A stretch of 64,000 nucleotides of DNA, from contig NZ_MAEW01000001.1 of NCBI RefSeq assembly GCF_002013375.1, positions 248,001 to 312,000 on the forward strand. The letters are read 5' to 3'. Under the pieces are notes generated by a model. That model made no database searches, was not told the origin of the DNA, and saw only the letters and a list, made by a program, of their open reading frames with translations. A program made the position numbers and the translations under genes. Source of the DNA: Mycobacterium sp. D16Q13 (GTDB lineage Bacteria; Actinomycetota; Actinomycetes; Mycobacteriales; Mycobacteriaceae). Below, in pieces: positions 8,751 through 17,363 of the stretch (the stretch's first letter is position 1; every line of letters begins with the position of its first letter).

Positions 8751-9251
8751 ATGTGGGTTCGGTCAGGTCTGCTCGCCGCGGTGAGCTGTTCCCTCATTCC
8801 GTTCGGCGCCGGCATACCGGTTGCCAGCGCCGAGGAGTCGACCTGCGCTGCGATCGACCAAATGTCGAAGGCGGTCGATGATCCGGCCAACAACGGTCCG
8901 ATCGTCACCGAGGCCCTGATGTACATCCGCGGCGACAATCCCGCCTACTCCGGGCTGGACCGTCAGGTCGAAGCCGTCGGACAGGCCCGCGACATGTGGG
9001 GGCGAGCCAACGATGGCGTGCGGGCCAATCTGGACGGTGTCACCGAGCCCGGCGCTCGCCAGCAGCTCACGGCATACGCCGACGGCCTGAGCGGTGCCTA
9101 CGACCTCGCGGGGGCATGGCTGGCCGCCACTCCGGAGGTGCGCTCCTCCCCCGAGATCATCGATCGCGGTGCCGCGGTCGGCGGCCTATTGTTCGACGGC
9201 GTCAACAACTTCCACGTGCTGGCCAACATCTGCAACGGCGGCCGTCACTAG
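8751..9251 (+). CDS. Secreted protein of unknown function
   Basis: A 166-residue protein with a clear Sec signal peptide: a charged start, a hydrophobic core and a cleavage site after IPVASA (about residue 27). The mature part is helical, acidic and has two cysteines near its ends (STCAAI and NICNGG), which could form a disulfide. The start ATG follows GTGGAGGA. It lies two bases before the next gene, so the two are probably co-transcribed, although one product is exported and the other is an enzyme of cytosolic type. I do not recognise a family. Confidence 0.75.
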   Translation: MWVRSGLLAAVSCSLIPFGAGIPVASAEESTCAAIDQMSKAVDDPANNGPIVTEALMYIRGDNPAYSGLDRQVEAVGQARDMWGRANDGVRANLDGVTEPGARQQLTAYADGLSGAYDLAGAWLAATPEVRSSPEIIDRGAAVGGLLFDGVNNFHVLANICNGGRH

Positions 9252-9253
9252 GC

Positions 9254-9676
9254 GTGCGACTCAATCCAGCCGAGGCACGCCACCGCTTCCAGACGGCGGC
9301 GGTGGCGCGGCTGGCGACGGTCAACGAGTCCGGTGCGCCGCACCTAGTTCCGGTGACCTTCGCCATCGCTGACGACACCATCTGCTGGGCCGTTGATCAC
9401 AAGCCGAAGTTACGCAACGATTTACAGCGACTGCGCAACATCGCCGCGAACCCTGCGGTCAGCTTCCTGGCAGATCACTATGACGAGGATTGGTCGGCGC
9501 TGTGGTGGGTGCGCGCCGATGGCATCGCACGGGCCCTCGATACGCCGGACTCCACATGGATTAACGCGCTGGCCAACAAGTATCGGCAGTACCGCGAGAC
9601 GCCACCAACGGGCCCTATGGTGCTGACCGATGTCTCCCGGTGGAGCGGATGGGCCGCCTCCCCCGTGTCGGCCTGA
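9254..9676 (+). CDS. PPOX-class F420-dependent oxidoreductase (TIGR03668 type)
   Basis: A 140-residue split-barrel flavin/deazaflavin-binding protein resembling M. tuberculosis Rv0121c. The opening ARHRFQTAAVARLATVNESG and the following HLVPVTFAI strand are typical of pyridoxamine-oxidase-like barrels, as is KLRNDLQRLRNIAANP in the middle. These enzymes use cofactor F420 to reduce varied substrates. The start is the GTG at 9254, two bases after the preceding stop; no strong ribosome binding site of its own is visible, consistent with coupling. The stop codon abuts the convergent fadD-like gene at 9677. Confidence 0.75.
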   Translation: MRLNPAEARHRFQTAAVARLATVNESGAPHLVPVTFAIADDTICWAVDHKPKLRNDLQRLRNIAANPAVSFLADHYDEDWSALWWVRADGIARALDTPDSTWINALANKYRQYRETPPTGPMVLTDVSRWSGWAASPVSA

Positions 9677-11749
9677 TTACTCCGGCCTGATCCCGTCGCG
9701 TTCGCAGTCAGCCAGCAGTAGCCGCTTGATGACCTTGCCGGTCGACGTACGCGGCAGAGCCTTGACGAAGTACACGTCACGCGGCACATGGAACTTACTG
9801 AGCCGGTTCTTGATGAAGGCGCGCACCATGTCTCCGTCCAGACCAGCATCCTTGTGCAGCACGACGAATGCCGACAGCCGCTGGCCGAAGCTGTCATCGG
9901 ACGTCCCGACGACGGCCACATCGGCAACCTGCGGCAGGAAGGCCAATGCGTCCTCCACCGGCCGGGGGAACACGTTTTCACCGCCGGAGATGATCATCTC
10001 GTCATCGCGACCGTCGATATACAGACGGCCATCAGCGTCCAGGTGGCCCAGATCGCCGGTATCCAGCAGACCGTTGACCGACGCCGGTGACGGGTCGGCC
10101 ACGTACCCGTCGAATAACATCTCATTGCCGACGAAGATCCTTCCCGTCACACCGCGCGGCACCGGCCGCCGGTCGGCGTCGAGAATCGCGATGGTGGTGC
10201 CCAGCGGCGGCCGACCCACGGTGGTGGGAGCGATCGCGAGATCTTCGGGGTCGGCGATGGTGGCCCAGGACACCTCTGTGGATCCGTAGAAGTTGTAGAG
10301 CACTTCACCGAATGCCTCGGTAAACCGTTGTACCAGTGAAGCATTCAGCGGCGATCCACTGCAGGCAACGAGCCGCAGGCTCGATGTGTCGTACCTCTGG
10401 CGCACCTTGGCGGGCAGATCGACTATGCGCTGCAGCATGATCGGGACGGCGATCAGCGTGGTCACCTTGCGCGTCGCGATGGCGCGCAGGCACTCCTCCG
10501 GATCAAACTTCTCCTGCAGGATCACCGTCGCCCTCAGTGGTGTGCTGATCTGCAGGCAGCCCAGTCCCCAGGCATGGAAGACGGGGGCCGAGATGAGCAT
10601 GGTCTCGTTCATCTTCATCGGCATCCGCGACAGCATCGCGGCGATGACGGCGAACCCCCGCGGGGTCGGCCGCAACGCTCCCTTGGGTGTTCCCGAGGTT
10701 CCGGAGGTTTGCACCACCTGGTGGCCGGGCCGGGTGGGTGGCAACACTCCCGGCCTGTCGGCTACCACGAAATCATCCAGCCCGCGGCGCCCGTTGATGG
10801 CACTGCGGCGGCCCGTGCTGACGAGCTCGACCTCCCAGGGCACGTACCTGACGAGTTCGTCCAGATCGTCGTCGACGAACACCTTGGTCAGATTGTTGCG
10901 TGCCACAGCAATCTGGATCTGAGTTGCTGCCAACGCGTTGTTGAGCAGCATCACATCCACCCCGAGCATGCCGAAGGCAATCAGGCACTCGACCATGGCA
11001 ATGTTGTTGCGAGCCAGCAGGCCAATCTTGGAGGTTTCGTTGATGCCGTCGCGCATCAGACCGGTGGCCATGCCCTCGGCGCGCCGGTCAAGTTGCTCAA
11101 AGGTCAGCTGTCCGGCGTCATCGGCAATCGCGAGCTGCTTGGGCGCGCGTGCCGCAGCCGCCGCGTATCCGCCCTGGAGGGTGAATCCCCACCGCGCCAG
11201 TGAACCCAATTGACGAAGCCCGCGATCGGGGCGCGGGATACGCACCACACCCACCCCGATCATCAGCCGGGCGATGCTGACTTGAATATTTCCGTTATCG
11301 CCCATGTTCGACACGTTGGAAGTTGACGCGCCGGACAGGTAGTCATCGATTCTGTCCAGCCCGTCCATCAACCATTGGTTGACGGCCACGCTCGGCTTCT
11401 TGATGCCAGCGGGCAGGACGGAAGCCGCCCGCAACACCGTGATGCGAACCCGGGTCTGTGCGGAGCGTTCCTCGAACAACCGCACGGAGATCAGCCCGTC
11501 GTTGTCGACCCCCTCGATCGCGAAGCTCTCCTTGGTGTTGCTGAGAATCAGGCGCACACGGGCCTTGGTCTTGGTGGACAGCACCAGGTACTCAGGGTCA
11601 GGTCCCGTCTCGGTGCTCTCGATCAAGGTCTCGCAGGAACCGACCCCGGTAAAGAACATCGGGTACATGTCGGGTGAGCTGATCAGCTCCCACACAAGCC
11701 CGCGCGGGTGCTTGAGCAACTTGTCGCAACTAATTACATCAGCGACCAT
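9677..11749 (-). CDS. SRPBCC-domain / acyl-CoA synthetase fusion (FadD-like)
   Basis: A 690-residue protein with two parts. Residues 1 to about 145 look like an SRPBCC ligand-binding fold (LLKHPRGLVWELISSPDMYP at the start, a DGLDRIDDYLSG helix at the end). Residues from about 180 to the end are an AMP-forming acyl-CoA ligase: QTSGTSGTPKGA is the phosphate-binding loop, NFYGSTE the A5 motif, DTGDLGHLDADGRLYIDGR the A7-A8 region and PRTSTGKVIKR holds the catalytic lysine. It should activate a carboxylic acid as acyl-AMP and then as CoA thioester. The N-terminal domain is unusual for the FadD family and might bind the lipid substrate. The ATG follows an AGGTAGGA site. Confidence 0.82.
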   Translation of the reverse strand: MVADVISCDKLLKHPRGLVWELISSPDMYPMFFTGVGSCETLIESTETGPDPEYLVLSTKTKARVRLILSNTKESFAIEGVDNDGLISVRLFEERSAQTRVRITVLRAASVLPAGIKKPSVAVNQWLMDGLDRIDDYLSGASTSNVSNMGDNGNIQVSIARLMIGVGVVRIPRPDRGLRQLGSLARWGFTLQGGYAAAAARAPKQLAIADDAGQLTFEQLDRRAEGMATGLMRDGINETSKIGLLARNNIAMVECLIAFGMLGVDVMLLNNALAATQIQIAVARNNLTKVFVDDDLDELVRYVPWEVELVSTGRRSAINGRRGLDDFVVADRPGVLPPTRPGHQVVQTSGTSGTPKGALRPTPRGFAVIAAMLSRMPMKMNETMLISAPVFHAWGLGCLQISTPLRATVILQEKFDPEECLRAIATRKVTTLIAVPIMLQRIVDLPAKVRQRYDTSSLRLVACSGSPLNASLVQRFTEAFGEVLYNFYGSTEVSWATIADPEDLAIAPTTVGRPPLGTTIAILDADRRPVPRGVTGRIFVGNEMLFDGYVADPSPASVNGLLDTGDLGHLDADGRLYIDGRDDEMIISGGENVFPRPVEDALAFLPQVADVAVVGTSDDSFGQRLSAFVVLHKDAGLDGDMVRAFIKNRLSKFHVPRDVYFVKALPRTSTGKVIKRLLLADCERDGIRPE

Positions 11750-12007
11750 AATGGTAGTCCTACCTGGGGTTTTCGGTCATGCACCGCGCGAGCGTACCCG
11801 ATGGCGCGCATCACTGCCCAGGAACTGTTGTGGTTCATGTCACTGACGTGACCAGATTGCCGAGCAGCGGGCCGGGCGAACCGCCGGCAACCTCGACAGG
11901 ACATGTCTGATCGGCAAATCGGCCGCCGCCTGGCGAACGGTCCCGCCCCGGGGTTCACTCACCCAATCCGCCGCCGAGCCACTGGCAACTACATGAAGGA
12001 GCCGCGC

Positions 12008-12286
12008 CTAGATGTGCGGGGCCTCGCGGATCTTGCTGCCATCGTTCCCGAGCGTCTTGCAGTACATCGTGACCGAGGTGCGGGTCGCGGAGATTTCCAG
12101 GTTCGACGCGTCACGCCCGCTCTGGTCCTTGAGCATCTTGCTCACCGCATCGTTCTGCTTCTGTTCCTCGGCGGCGATGAAGTTCTTGCACGTGGTGTCG
12201 CCACCCTGATTGATGACACCCGAGCATCCCGTCACGAGGGCGACTGCCACGAAACCGGTTACAGCCAAAACCTTCACAGCGCTCAT
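12008..12286 (-). CDS. Small lipoprotein
   Basis: A 92-residue protein starting at the ATG at 12286: MSAVK, a hydrophobic stretch VLAVTGFVAVAL, then the lipobox VTGC for lipid attachment at about Cys20. The mature part has two more cysteines (TTCKNF and TMYCKT) about 45 residues apart that may pair. It is helical and charged. A longer upstream ORF extension is possible but would put the lipobox far from the N-terminus. Function unknown; it should be anchored to the outer face of the plasma membrane. Confidence 0.72.
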   Translation of the reverse strand: MSAVKVLAVTGFVAVALVTGCSGVINQGGDTTCKNFIAAEEQKQNDAVSKMLKDQSGRDASNLEISATRTSVTMYCKTLGNDGSKIREAPHI

Positions 12287-12356
12287 GCGGTGACAGTAAC
12301 TCATCGCCGAACCCAACTCCGGCAAGATGTACGTTGAGCCGGAGACAGGGAGGGTC

Positions 12357-12803
12357 ATGTTCCATCTGTTCAACGAGCGCTCACGCCAGGTCATCGTGAT
12401 CGCACAAGAGGAAGCACGCGAACGGCAGCACAACTACCTCGGAGCAGAGCACCTCCTGCTAGGTCTAGTCGGAGAAGGAACCGGGCTGGGGGCTCGGCTG
12501 CTCGCGCCGGCCGGAGTTCGTTTTGAGAACGCGACCCGGGTGATTCAGCTGATCGTCCCGTTAGGGCAGGAGCCACCGACGGAGAAAATGCCGTTCACGC
12601 CAGGAGCCCAGCGGACCCTCGAGCTGGCGATGACCGCGTCGACAAGCAGGCGGCAGACAGAGATCTGCACCGGACACCTGCTGCTGGGCCTCGTCGACGC
12701 CGCCGATCCCACCATCATCCAGATATGGGAGAAACTCAGCGTGGATGTTCTCGACCTCTGGGACAACATCCGGGCGCACCTGGACGAGAACCTCGGCGAC
12801 TAA
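12357..12803 (+). CDS. Stand-alone Clp N-terminal domain protein (ClpC2-like)
   Basis: 148 residues that correspond to the N-terminal domain of the ClpC1 unfoldase without any ATPase domain. It has two Clp_N repeats, about residues 1-70 (MFHLFNERSRQVIVIAQEEA, HNYLGAEHLLLGLV) and 75-148 (MPFTPGAQRTLELA, GHLLLGLVDA). Phe2, Gln17 and Phe80 are kept relative to ClpC1, while the position of Lys85 is Gln. I chose ATG 12357, behind AGGGAGGGTC, because it aligns with the ClpC1 start; an in-frame ATG at 12327 is also possible. Related proteins such as ClpC2 can bind antibiotics or substrates that target ClpC1. Convergent four-base overlap with the next gene. Confidence 0.85.
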   Translation: MFHLFNERSRQVIVIAQEEARERQHNYLGAEHLLLGLVGEGTGLGARLLAPAGVRFENATRVIQLIVPLGQEPPTEKMPFTPGAQRTLELAMTASTSRRQTEICTGHLLLGLVDAADPTIIQIWEKLSVDVLDLWDNIRAHLDENLGD

Positions 12804-13558
12804 GCGCGCACGGGGCGTGACTGCGCGACGATGCTCTTCTCACCCGCGCTCGCGGCCCGCCGCAGGGCCCCGTACTCGCCGATGTATCCGGCCACGCTGC
12901 CTATCGCGGGCAGCATTCCGAGATAACGGAAGATCGGCTTGGGTTGCGGCCGCTTCTCCAGCTCGCCGGCGATGGCCCGCAGAATGCCCGCGAGGTGCCA
13001 GAGGGTGCGGGCCAGCGCGAACGGCGACCAACTTCGCGGCGTCTCCGGTTCCTGATCATCGGCACCAACCAGCGCCTCGGCACCGAGGGCGCGACCGCAC
13101 AGCACCTTCGCAAGCAGCCGGATCTGCTCCTGGTGGTCGTCGATCCCGAGTTCACGGGCGATGGCGACCAGCACGATGGCTTGGTTGGAGAACCCCAGGA
13201 GGTCCTGCACAGGCAGCCGGGCCGCGAGCGCGCCGAAAATCCCTGGGAAGGCGACGAATACGGTGTTCACGGCACCGACGCGCTGAACCCACCAGTGCGC
13301 CTTCCCGCGGGTGTCCAGCTGCTCCCATGCCTTCGTGCCGGGCGTAGTCGCCGTGTTCAGAGCACAGGCCAGCGCGTCCAGGGCCTTGTCGACGAGTCCG
13401 TCGCCGGCGCCCAATTCGTAGGTGCGTTCCTTGAGGCCGAACGGATCGGACTGCGCCAAGACGGTAAGCACCGGGTTGATCACCCGGACCGCGCGGCTCA
13501 AAGCGTCGGCGATATCGGCATCGGTGAGCACAGCATTAGGTAGCGCGATGAGACCCAT
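12800..13558 (-). CDS. Conserved protein of unknown function
   Basis: A 252-residue protein with an ATG start. It is alanine- and leucine-rich, with several moderately hydrophobic helices: VGAVNTVFVAFPGIFGALAA near residue 95, FSNQAIVLVAIARELG near 125 and YLGMLPAIGSVAGYIGEYGAL near 220. It could be peripherally membrane-bound, or a helical soluble protein; no signal peptide or catalytic motif is evident. It overlaps the end of the convergent Clp-N gene by four bases. Confidence 0.65.
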   Translation of the reverse strand: MGLIALPNAVLTDADIADALSRAVRVINPVLTVLAQSDPFGLKERTYELGAGDGLVDKALDALACALNTATTPGTKAWEQLDTRGKAHWWVQRVGAVNTVFVAFPGIFGALAARLPVQDLLGFSNQAIVLVAIARELGIDDHQEQIRLLAKVLCGRALGAEALVGADDQEPETPRSWSPFALARTLWHLAGILRAIAGELEKRPQPKPIFRYLGMLPAIGSVAGYIGEYGALRRAASAGEKSIVAQSRPVRA

Positions 13559-13702
13559 GCGCCCATCATCTCGCGCCAGACATCGACGCGCGCGGCGGGG
13601 ACCAACTCCCCCGAATTCAGATCGTCAAATCGCCACGGCGTGAACGTGTTCGGGCGTACTGTGCCCTCAGCACAACCAGATAAGGACGGGCAAGGCTGAC
13701 CC

Positions 13703-14062
13703 ATGGCACTCGCAGCAACTCTCATCACCGCCTGCACCACCGCAGTCGGCGCGACGGCATTCGGCGCTTCACTCGCCATCACCCCGCAGCCGCCGGACAC
13801 TGTCCTCTACGTCATCAGCTCCGATCGCCCGATATCGGCGATCACGTGGAGAGACAGCCTTGGGCACATGCGTGAACAGCCCGTCGATGGCACACAGCAC
13901 ACCTGGGCCTGGACGTTCACCAGCGATATCACCGATCCGCCGTACTTCGTCAGCGCCCAGTCCGCCGGAGCGCCGGTGACGTGCCGCCTGGTCATCAACG
14001 GCAAGGTCAAGGTCGAGAACACCACCGTGGGCCAGGACTCGGCCGCTACCTGCCGCGGATAG
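13703..14062 (+). CDS. Secreted MmpS-like small protein
   Basis: 119 residues with an N-terminal hydrophobic export segment (ALAATLITACTTAVGATAFGASLAI). The C-terminal half, ending VTCRLVINGKVKVENTTVGQDSAATC, matches the pattern of the MmpS C-terminal domain, in which a cysteine pair closes an immunoglobulin-like sheet. MmpS proteins normally assist MmpL lipid transporters, but no mmpL lies in the window, so this is an orphan copy. The start ATG lies 8 bases after an AAGG site. A 136-base gap without features follows. Confidence 0.65.
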   Translation: MALAATLITACTTAVGATAFGASLAITPQPPDTVLYVISSDRPISAITWRDSLGHMREQPVDGTQHTWAWTFTSDITDPPYFVSAQSAGAPVTCRLVINGKVKVENTTVGQDSAATCRG

Positions 14063-14198
14063 CCCAAGCGCGGTCGGCCGGTGCCAGTCCCGTTGTGTAC
14101 CCAAGCGCCGACAACTCCTGAGAACTAACCCCTGATCAACCTCTCAACCCTGACACTGACCCGCGAACTATCTTGTCAAGCGATGATTGACGGGCGAA

Positions 14199-14765
14199 CT
14201 ACTTCTGCGTCTCGGTGCAGACAGTGAACCGACGCTGGGGATGCTTGTAACCACCGGATGGGCAACCATCTAGTGTCGTGGCGTCCAGGATCACCTTCAG
14301 CGGTTTGATTCGCTTGGGGGCGTTCGCATCGGAGCAGGCCACCTTCGCCACGGGCTGCCCGAGGCTGATGCACGATGACTGGTCCCACGCCAGGTCAAGG
14401 CACGCGGTGTACTGTCCGGTGGCTTGGGAGTTGTGGTAGTAGGAGCGGTCGGTGTCGCCGCATTCTTGCGGAATATTCACACGCTGAACGATCCGGTACG
14501 TGTTTCGGTCCGACCCACAATCCACCACCGTCAGTGATGCGTTGACCAGCTCGCCGCCCAAATTCACACACCCGCCAACTGGAGCCTCAGCCTGACCATT
14601 AGCGGTCAATGACCCCGGCGACGGAAACTGGCCCGGAATGTTCGCAAAATCAGTCGACTCCCGGTGCAAGGCCGGTGATTTGGTTGGTGACGTGTCAGTG
14701 GGGCCAGCACATCCCACTACGGCGGCCAGGCAGAGACCTGCAACGGTCCCGAGCGCTCTCGACAA
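14199..14765 (-). CDS. LppU-like lipoprotein
   Basis: About 188 residues starting at a TTG (14765) that is preceded by AGGGGGAG at good spacing; an upstream TTG at 14792 lacks such a site. The protein begins SRALGTVAGLCLAAVVGC, giving a lipobox cysteine near residue 19. The mature part has about eight cysteines in patterns such as GGCVNL, VVDCGS, PQECGDTD and SSCISL, resembling the LppU family of mycobacterial lipoproteins. It should be surface-anchored; function unknown. The two genes behind it in transcription direction (14798-16996) are also exported proteins. Confidence 0.65.
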   Translation of the reverse strand: MSRALGTVAGLCLAAVVGCAGPTDTSPTKSPALHRESTDFANIPGQFPSPGSLTANGQAEAPVGGCVNLGGELVNASLTVVDCGSDRNTYRIVQRVNIPQECGDTDRSYYHNSQATGQYTACLDLAWDQSSCISLGQPVAKVACSDANAPKRIKPLKVILDATTLDGCPSGGYKHPQRRFTVCTETQK

Positions 14766-14797
14766 AGAACTCCCCCTACTTCGGCAGCACAAATCGA

Positions 14798-15325
14798 TCA
14801 GAAGACAAATGAACCCGACGGTTGCAATACAAAACCGCGCTCCGGGCTAACTCTCTCAATACATGCAAGTAGACTGTCACCGCCGACCGCGCACGTCACG
14901 TTGCCATACGAGATCTTCTGACCTGGGTTTAGAACCTTTGTTGACGGCTTATGATTTTGACAATCTTTTTTGACGTGGCCTATTCCAAATTGATTCACGG
15001 ACCCTGTGTCACACGGTCCCGAGCCGGTTGCTGGAACATTTTGAAGGCCGGGTAGTGGCCCCCAGCAGCTAATTAGCTGATTCTGCCCATTTGGTGTTGA
15101 AGGAGCACCGAAGTCGCAATCCACACCATCGGGCGTGGAAAAGTCAACAGTCGGCACGCCCCTACCGCCTCGCAGTATGTATGAGTCAGCCGACACCTCA
15201 GAGAAACTATTGAGGTCAGGAAAACCGGGCGGTTCAGCAGATGCGACTACTGCCGGTAACGATGACGTCAGAACGGCAAGAGTCGCGAACACTATGGACG
15301 TACGGATGCTTTTCGCTCGCTTCAT
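14798..15325 (-). CDS. Secreted protein of unknown function
   Basis: 175 residues with a Sec signal peptide (MKRAKSIRTSIVFATLAVL, cleavage after VVASA, about residue 30). The start ATG is preceded by TAGGAGAGAAC. The mature part has six cysteines and ends RGFVLQPSGSFVF, a pattern seen in small secreted mycobacterial proteins that are probably disulfide-rich sheets. It lies 12 bases downstream of the Q-rich gene and is very likely co-transcribed with it. Base composition is less GC-rich than the flanking core genes, in keeping with an accessory origin. Confidence 0.72.
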   Translation of the reverse strand: MKRAKSIRTSIVFATLAVLTSSLPAVVASAEPPGFPDLNSFSEVSADSYILRGGRGVPTVDFSTPDGVDCDFGAPSTPNGQNQLISCWGPLPGLQNVPATGSGPCDTGSVNQFGIGHVKKDCQNHKPSTKVLNPGQKISYGNVTCAVGGDSLLACIERVSPERGFVLQPSGSFVF

Positions 15326-15337
15326 TTCTGTTCTCTC

Positions 15338-16996
15338 CTATTGGACAGTGCAGGTGGTCTCGTAAACACGGGGGGCGTACACGCCCCTGTCCGCGCCGGG
15401 CTTCCAGTACTGACTCAGTCGCAACACCAGGCTACCGTTCCCTGCTGAGTCGATCGTTTGCTTGGGGATAGTCGGACCATACGGTCCATCAATACCATTC
15501 ACGTTATTGATGTCTCTTAACACCATGACCTGTCCGACCATCTTCTGAGTAAGTTCTTGCGGCGTCGATGCGACAACACCCTCTATCGGCCCCCTACCTG
15601 ACGAACCAACGAACAGGAATCCGTCCTTGCCCTGCGAACCAAGAGCAATGAGCTGGCTTTCCCGGTCCCCGGGCATGACGTTCCCGAGACGATGCATGGT
15701 GTTGATCCAACCGTTGGGATTCTTCGGGTCGATTGGGTCGGACTGCCATACCTCACGAATTACATCGCCAGGCTCCGCGCTGATGTTACCGGTGAGGAGC
15801 ATGGTGTTAGAGGCTGGATCGTAGGCGCCGCTAGTTTGCGCCAGTTTCGACGTGCCAATGATCTTCGAGGGATTGGCCAGATCGACGATTTGCGATGGTT
15901 TGGTGACAAAGTTGTCGTTGAAAACCCCTGGAGACGAATAGACCTGCGGCGTGCTGTAGAACGCGTAATGCTGTCCTTGCGGGCCTAAGGCTGTTCCGGT
16001 CGGGAGCGGCCGGGTGCCAGGGGGAACGTTCTTATTCAGCGGATTCAGGTCCCCATTCAACCGAGGACCCGGGGGTGTGGTGCCGGGCTTGGGATCGCCG
16101 CCAATGTTGAGGTTGGTGTTGGGGATCGTGGAATCCAGGTCATCAAAATCGCCAGTCTGTGTAGGCTGCTGGCAGTTGATTTTCTGGTCAGAACGTGGAG
16201 TCTTTGGCTGCTCCTGTGACGGCTCGGAGTCTTGCGGCCCTGCTTGTTCAGGGGCGCAGTTGCACTCGCCGTCGGGGCCCATTTTGCGGCTGGGCTGCTG
16301 GAACATCGACCCGGCACCGCCGAACGCTGAAGCCAGGAAGCTGAGCATCTGCTGTCCAATGCCGTAGTACTGGGCCGCCGACATGCATTGCTGTTGGCGT
16401 TGTTGCTGCTGCTGATCCAGCTGTTGAGTCGTATCGTCCTGCTTGTTTTGTGGCCGCTGCTGTTGAGTCGGGACCTGACTTGGCTGCTGCTGTTGGGGCT
16501 GCTGCCCCTGTTGGGGTGATTGTTGTTGTGGTGCTTGGTAATCTGGGTTCGCTTTACCAGGGCCTTGCGTGTACGGGGTAGCGGTCTGATAGTCCGGTAT
16601 TTGCGTGCCGTGTGCGGGTTGTTGGGCCTGCTGAGGCTGCTGGCCGGCTTGCTGGCCTGGAACCTGTTGTGGCGCTTGCGGATTGCCGCTGTTGTAAATA
16701 CTGATACCCGAGTTCTGATCCAACGGCGGCTGGTTGATACCGCCCTGATAATCGGGTTGCTGCGGGGGCAAGCCCGGCGGCTGGAACTGCGAGCCATTCA
16801 TCCCACCGTCGCCACCAGGACCACCTGTCGGGCCAGATGGGTCCGCAGCCACGGTCGCCACCGTGGAGAATCCGCTACCGGGCAGGGTGTGGTCGCCAGC
16901 CACCTTCGCTCCACCAACAGCCAGGGCGACGATCGCCAGCAGCGCCGAAGCTCGTCGCAAACCCACAGGCATCGCCCAACGATCCTTCATGACCAT
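15338..16996 (-). CDS. Glutamine-rich secreted protein
   Basis: 552 residues. An N-terminal export signal (RRASALLAIVALAVGGAKVAG) leads into about 170 residues dominated by Gln and Pro with many QQ runs. A short cysteine-containing stretch (QQQCMSAAQYYGIGQQ, then ECNCAPEQ) follows near 205-250. From about 330 to the end a folded domain is likely, with alternating strands and the end YAPRVYETTCTVQ. I know no function. It is the first gene of a probable two-gene unit with the small secreted protein downstream. The low-complexity middle may cross or coat the cell wall. A palindrome lies 60-74 bases upstream of the start. Confidence 0.72.
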   Translation of the reverse strand: MVMKDRWAMPVGLRRASALLAIVALAVGGAKVAGDHTLPGSGFSTVATVAADPSGPTGGPGGDGGMNGSQFQPPGLPPQQPDYQGGINQPPLDQNSGISIYNSGNPQAPQQVPGQQAGQQPQQAQQPAHGTQIPDYQTATPYTQGPGKANPDYQAPQQQSPQQGQQPQQQQPSQVPTQQQRPQNKQDDTTQQLDQQQQQRQQQCMSAAQYYGIGQQMLSFLASAFGGAGSMFQQPSRKMGPDGECNCAPEQAGPQDSEPSQEQPKTPRSDQKINCQQPTQTGDFDDLDSTIPNTNLNIGGDPKPGTTPPGPRLNGDLNPLNKNVPPGTRPLPTGTALGPQGQHYAFYSTPQVYSSPGVFNDNFVTKPSQIVDLANPSKIIGTSKLAQTSGAYDPASNTMLLTGNISAEPGDVIREVWQSDPIDPKNPNGWINTMHRLGNVMPGDRESQLIALGSQGKDGFLFVGSSGRGPIEGVVASTPQELTQKMVGQVMVLRDINNVNGIDGPYGPTIPKQTIDSAGNGSLVLRLSQYWKPGADRGVYAPRVYETTCTVQ

Positions 16997-17363
16997 GAAT
17001 ACAGCCGCCCCTTTCAGCCGACGCTGAACGCGCCCCTGGACAGATCATTGCACACACATGGTTGCCATGTCGATAAAAACCCAGCTATCGAGTTAGCCAC
17101 ATCGGCTTCGACTCACATCGCCCCTGATAGGCGCAGCACACGGGTTCCCTGCTCGGTAACGCGATCTTGGAGCAACGTAAATCACTCGGCGCCCGGTCTC
17201 GGTGGCCATATGGGAACGCATTCGCCAGATCTGCACATCCTGGCCAACATCACCCGTCCATGTTGGCAATCTGGTCACGCGCGAGTTTCGGGCAAGGTCG
17301 AGTTGACCGAGTTGGGTCGCGGCCATTTTCTTGCCAGGGTCCGCGTGAGGGATAGCGCGGGGC
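16997..17363. other. Intergenic region between Q-rich gene and integrase remnant
   Basis: 367 bases without a convincing gene. The only structure I see is the perfect palindrome ACATGG-TTG-CCATGT at 17056-17070, in front of the Q-rich gene, which could be an operator. ORFs here are short and lack ribosome binding sites. No second copy of the tRNA 3' end was found by eye. Confidence 0.4.

Noticed and set aside
11750..12007. Small gene in the 258-base gap
   Set aside because: Only a short frame with no ribosome binding site or conserved-looking composition; nothing else of note seen.
16380..16720. Possible CRISPR or repeat array in the CAG/CAA-rich stretch
   Set aside because: The repeats are codon-scale, irregular and inside a reading frame coding for poly-Gln/Pro; there is no repeat-spacer pattern.
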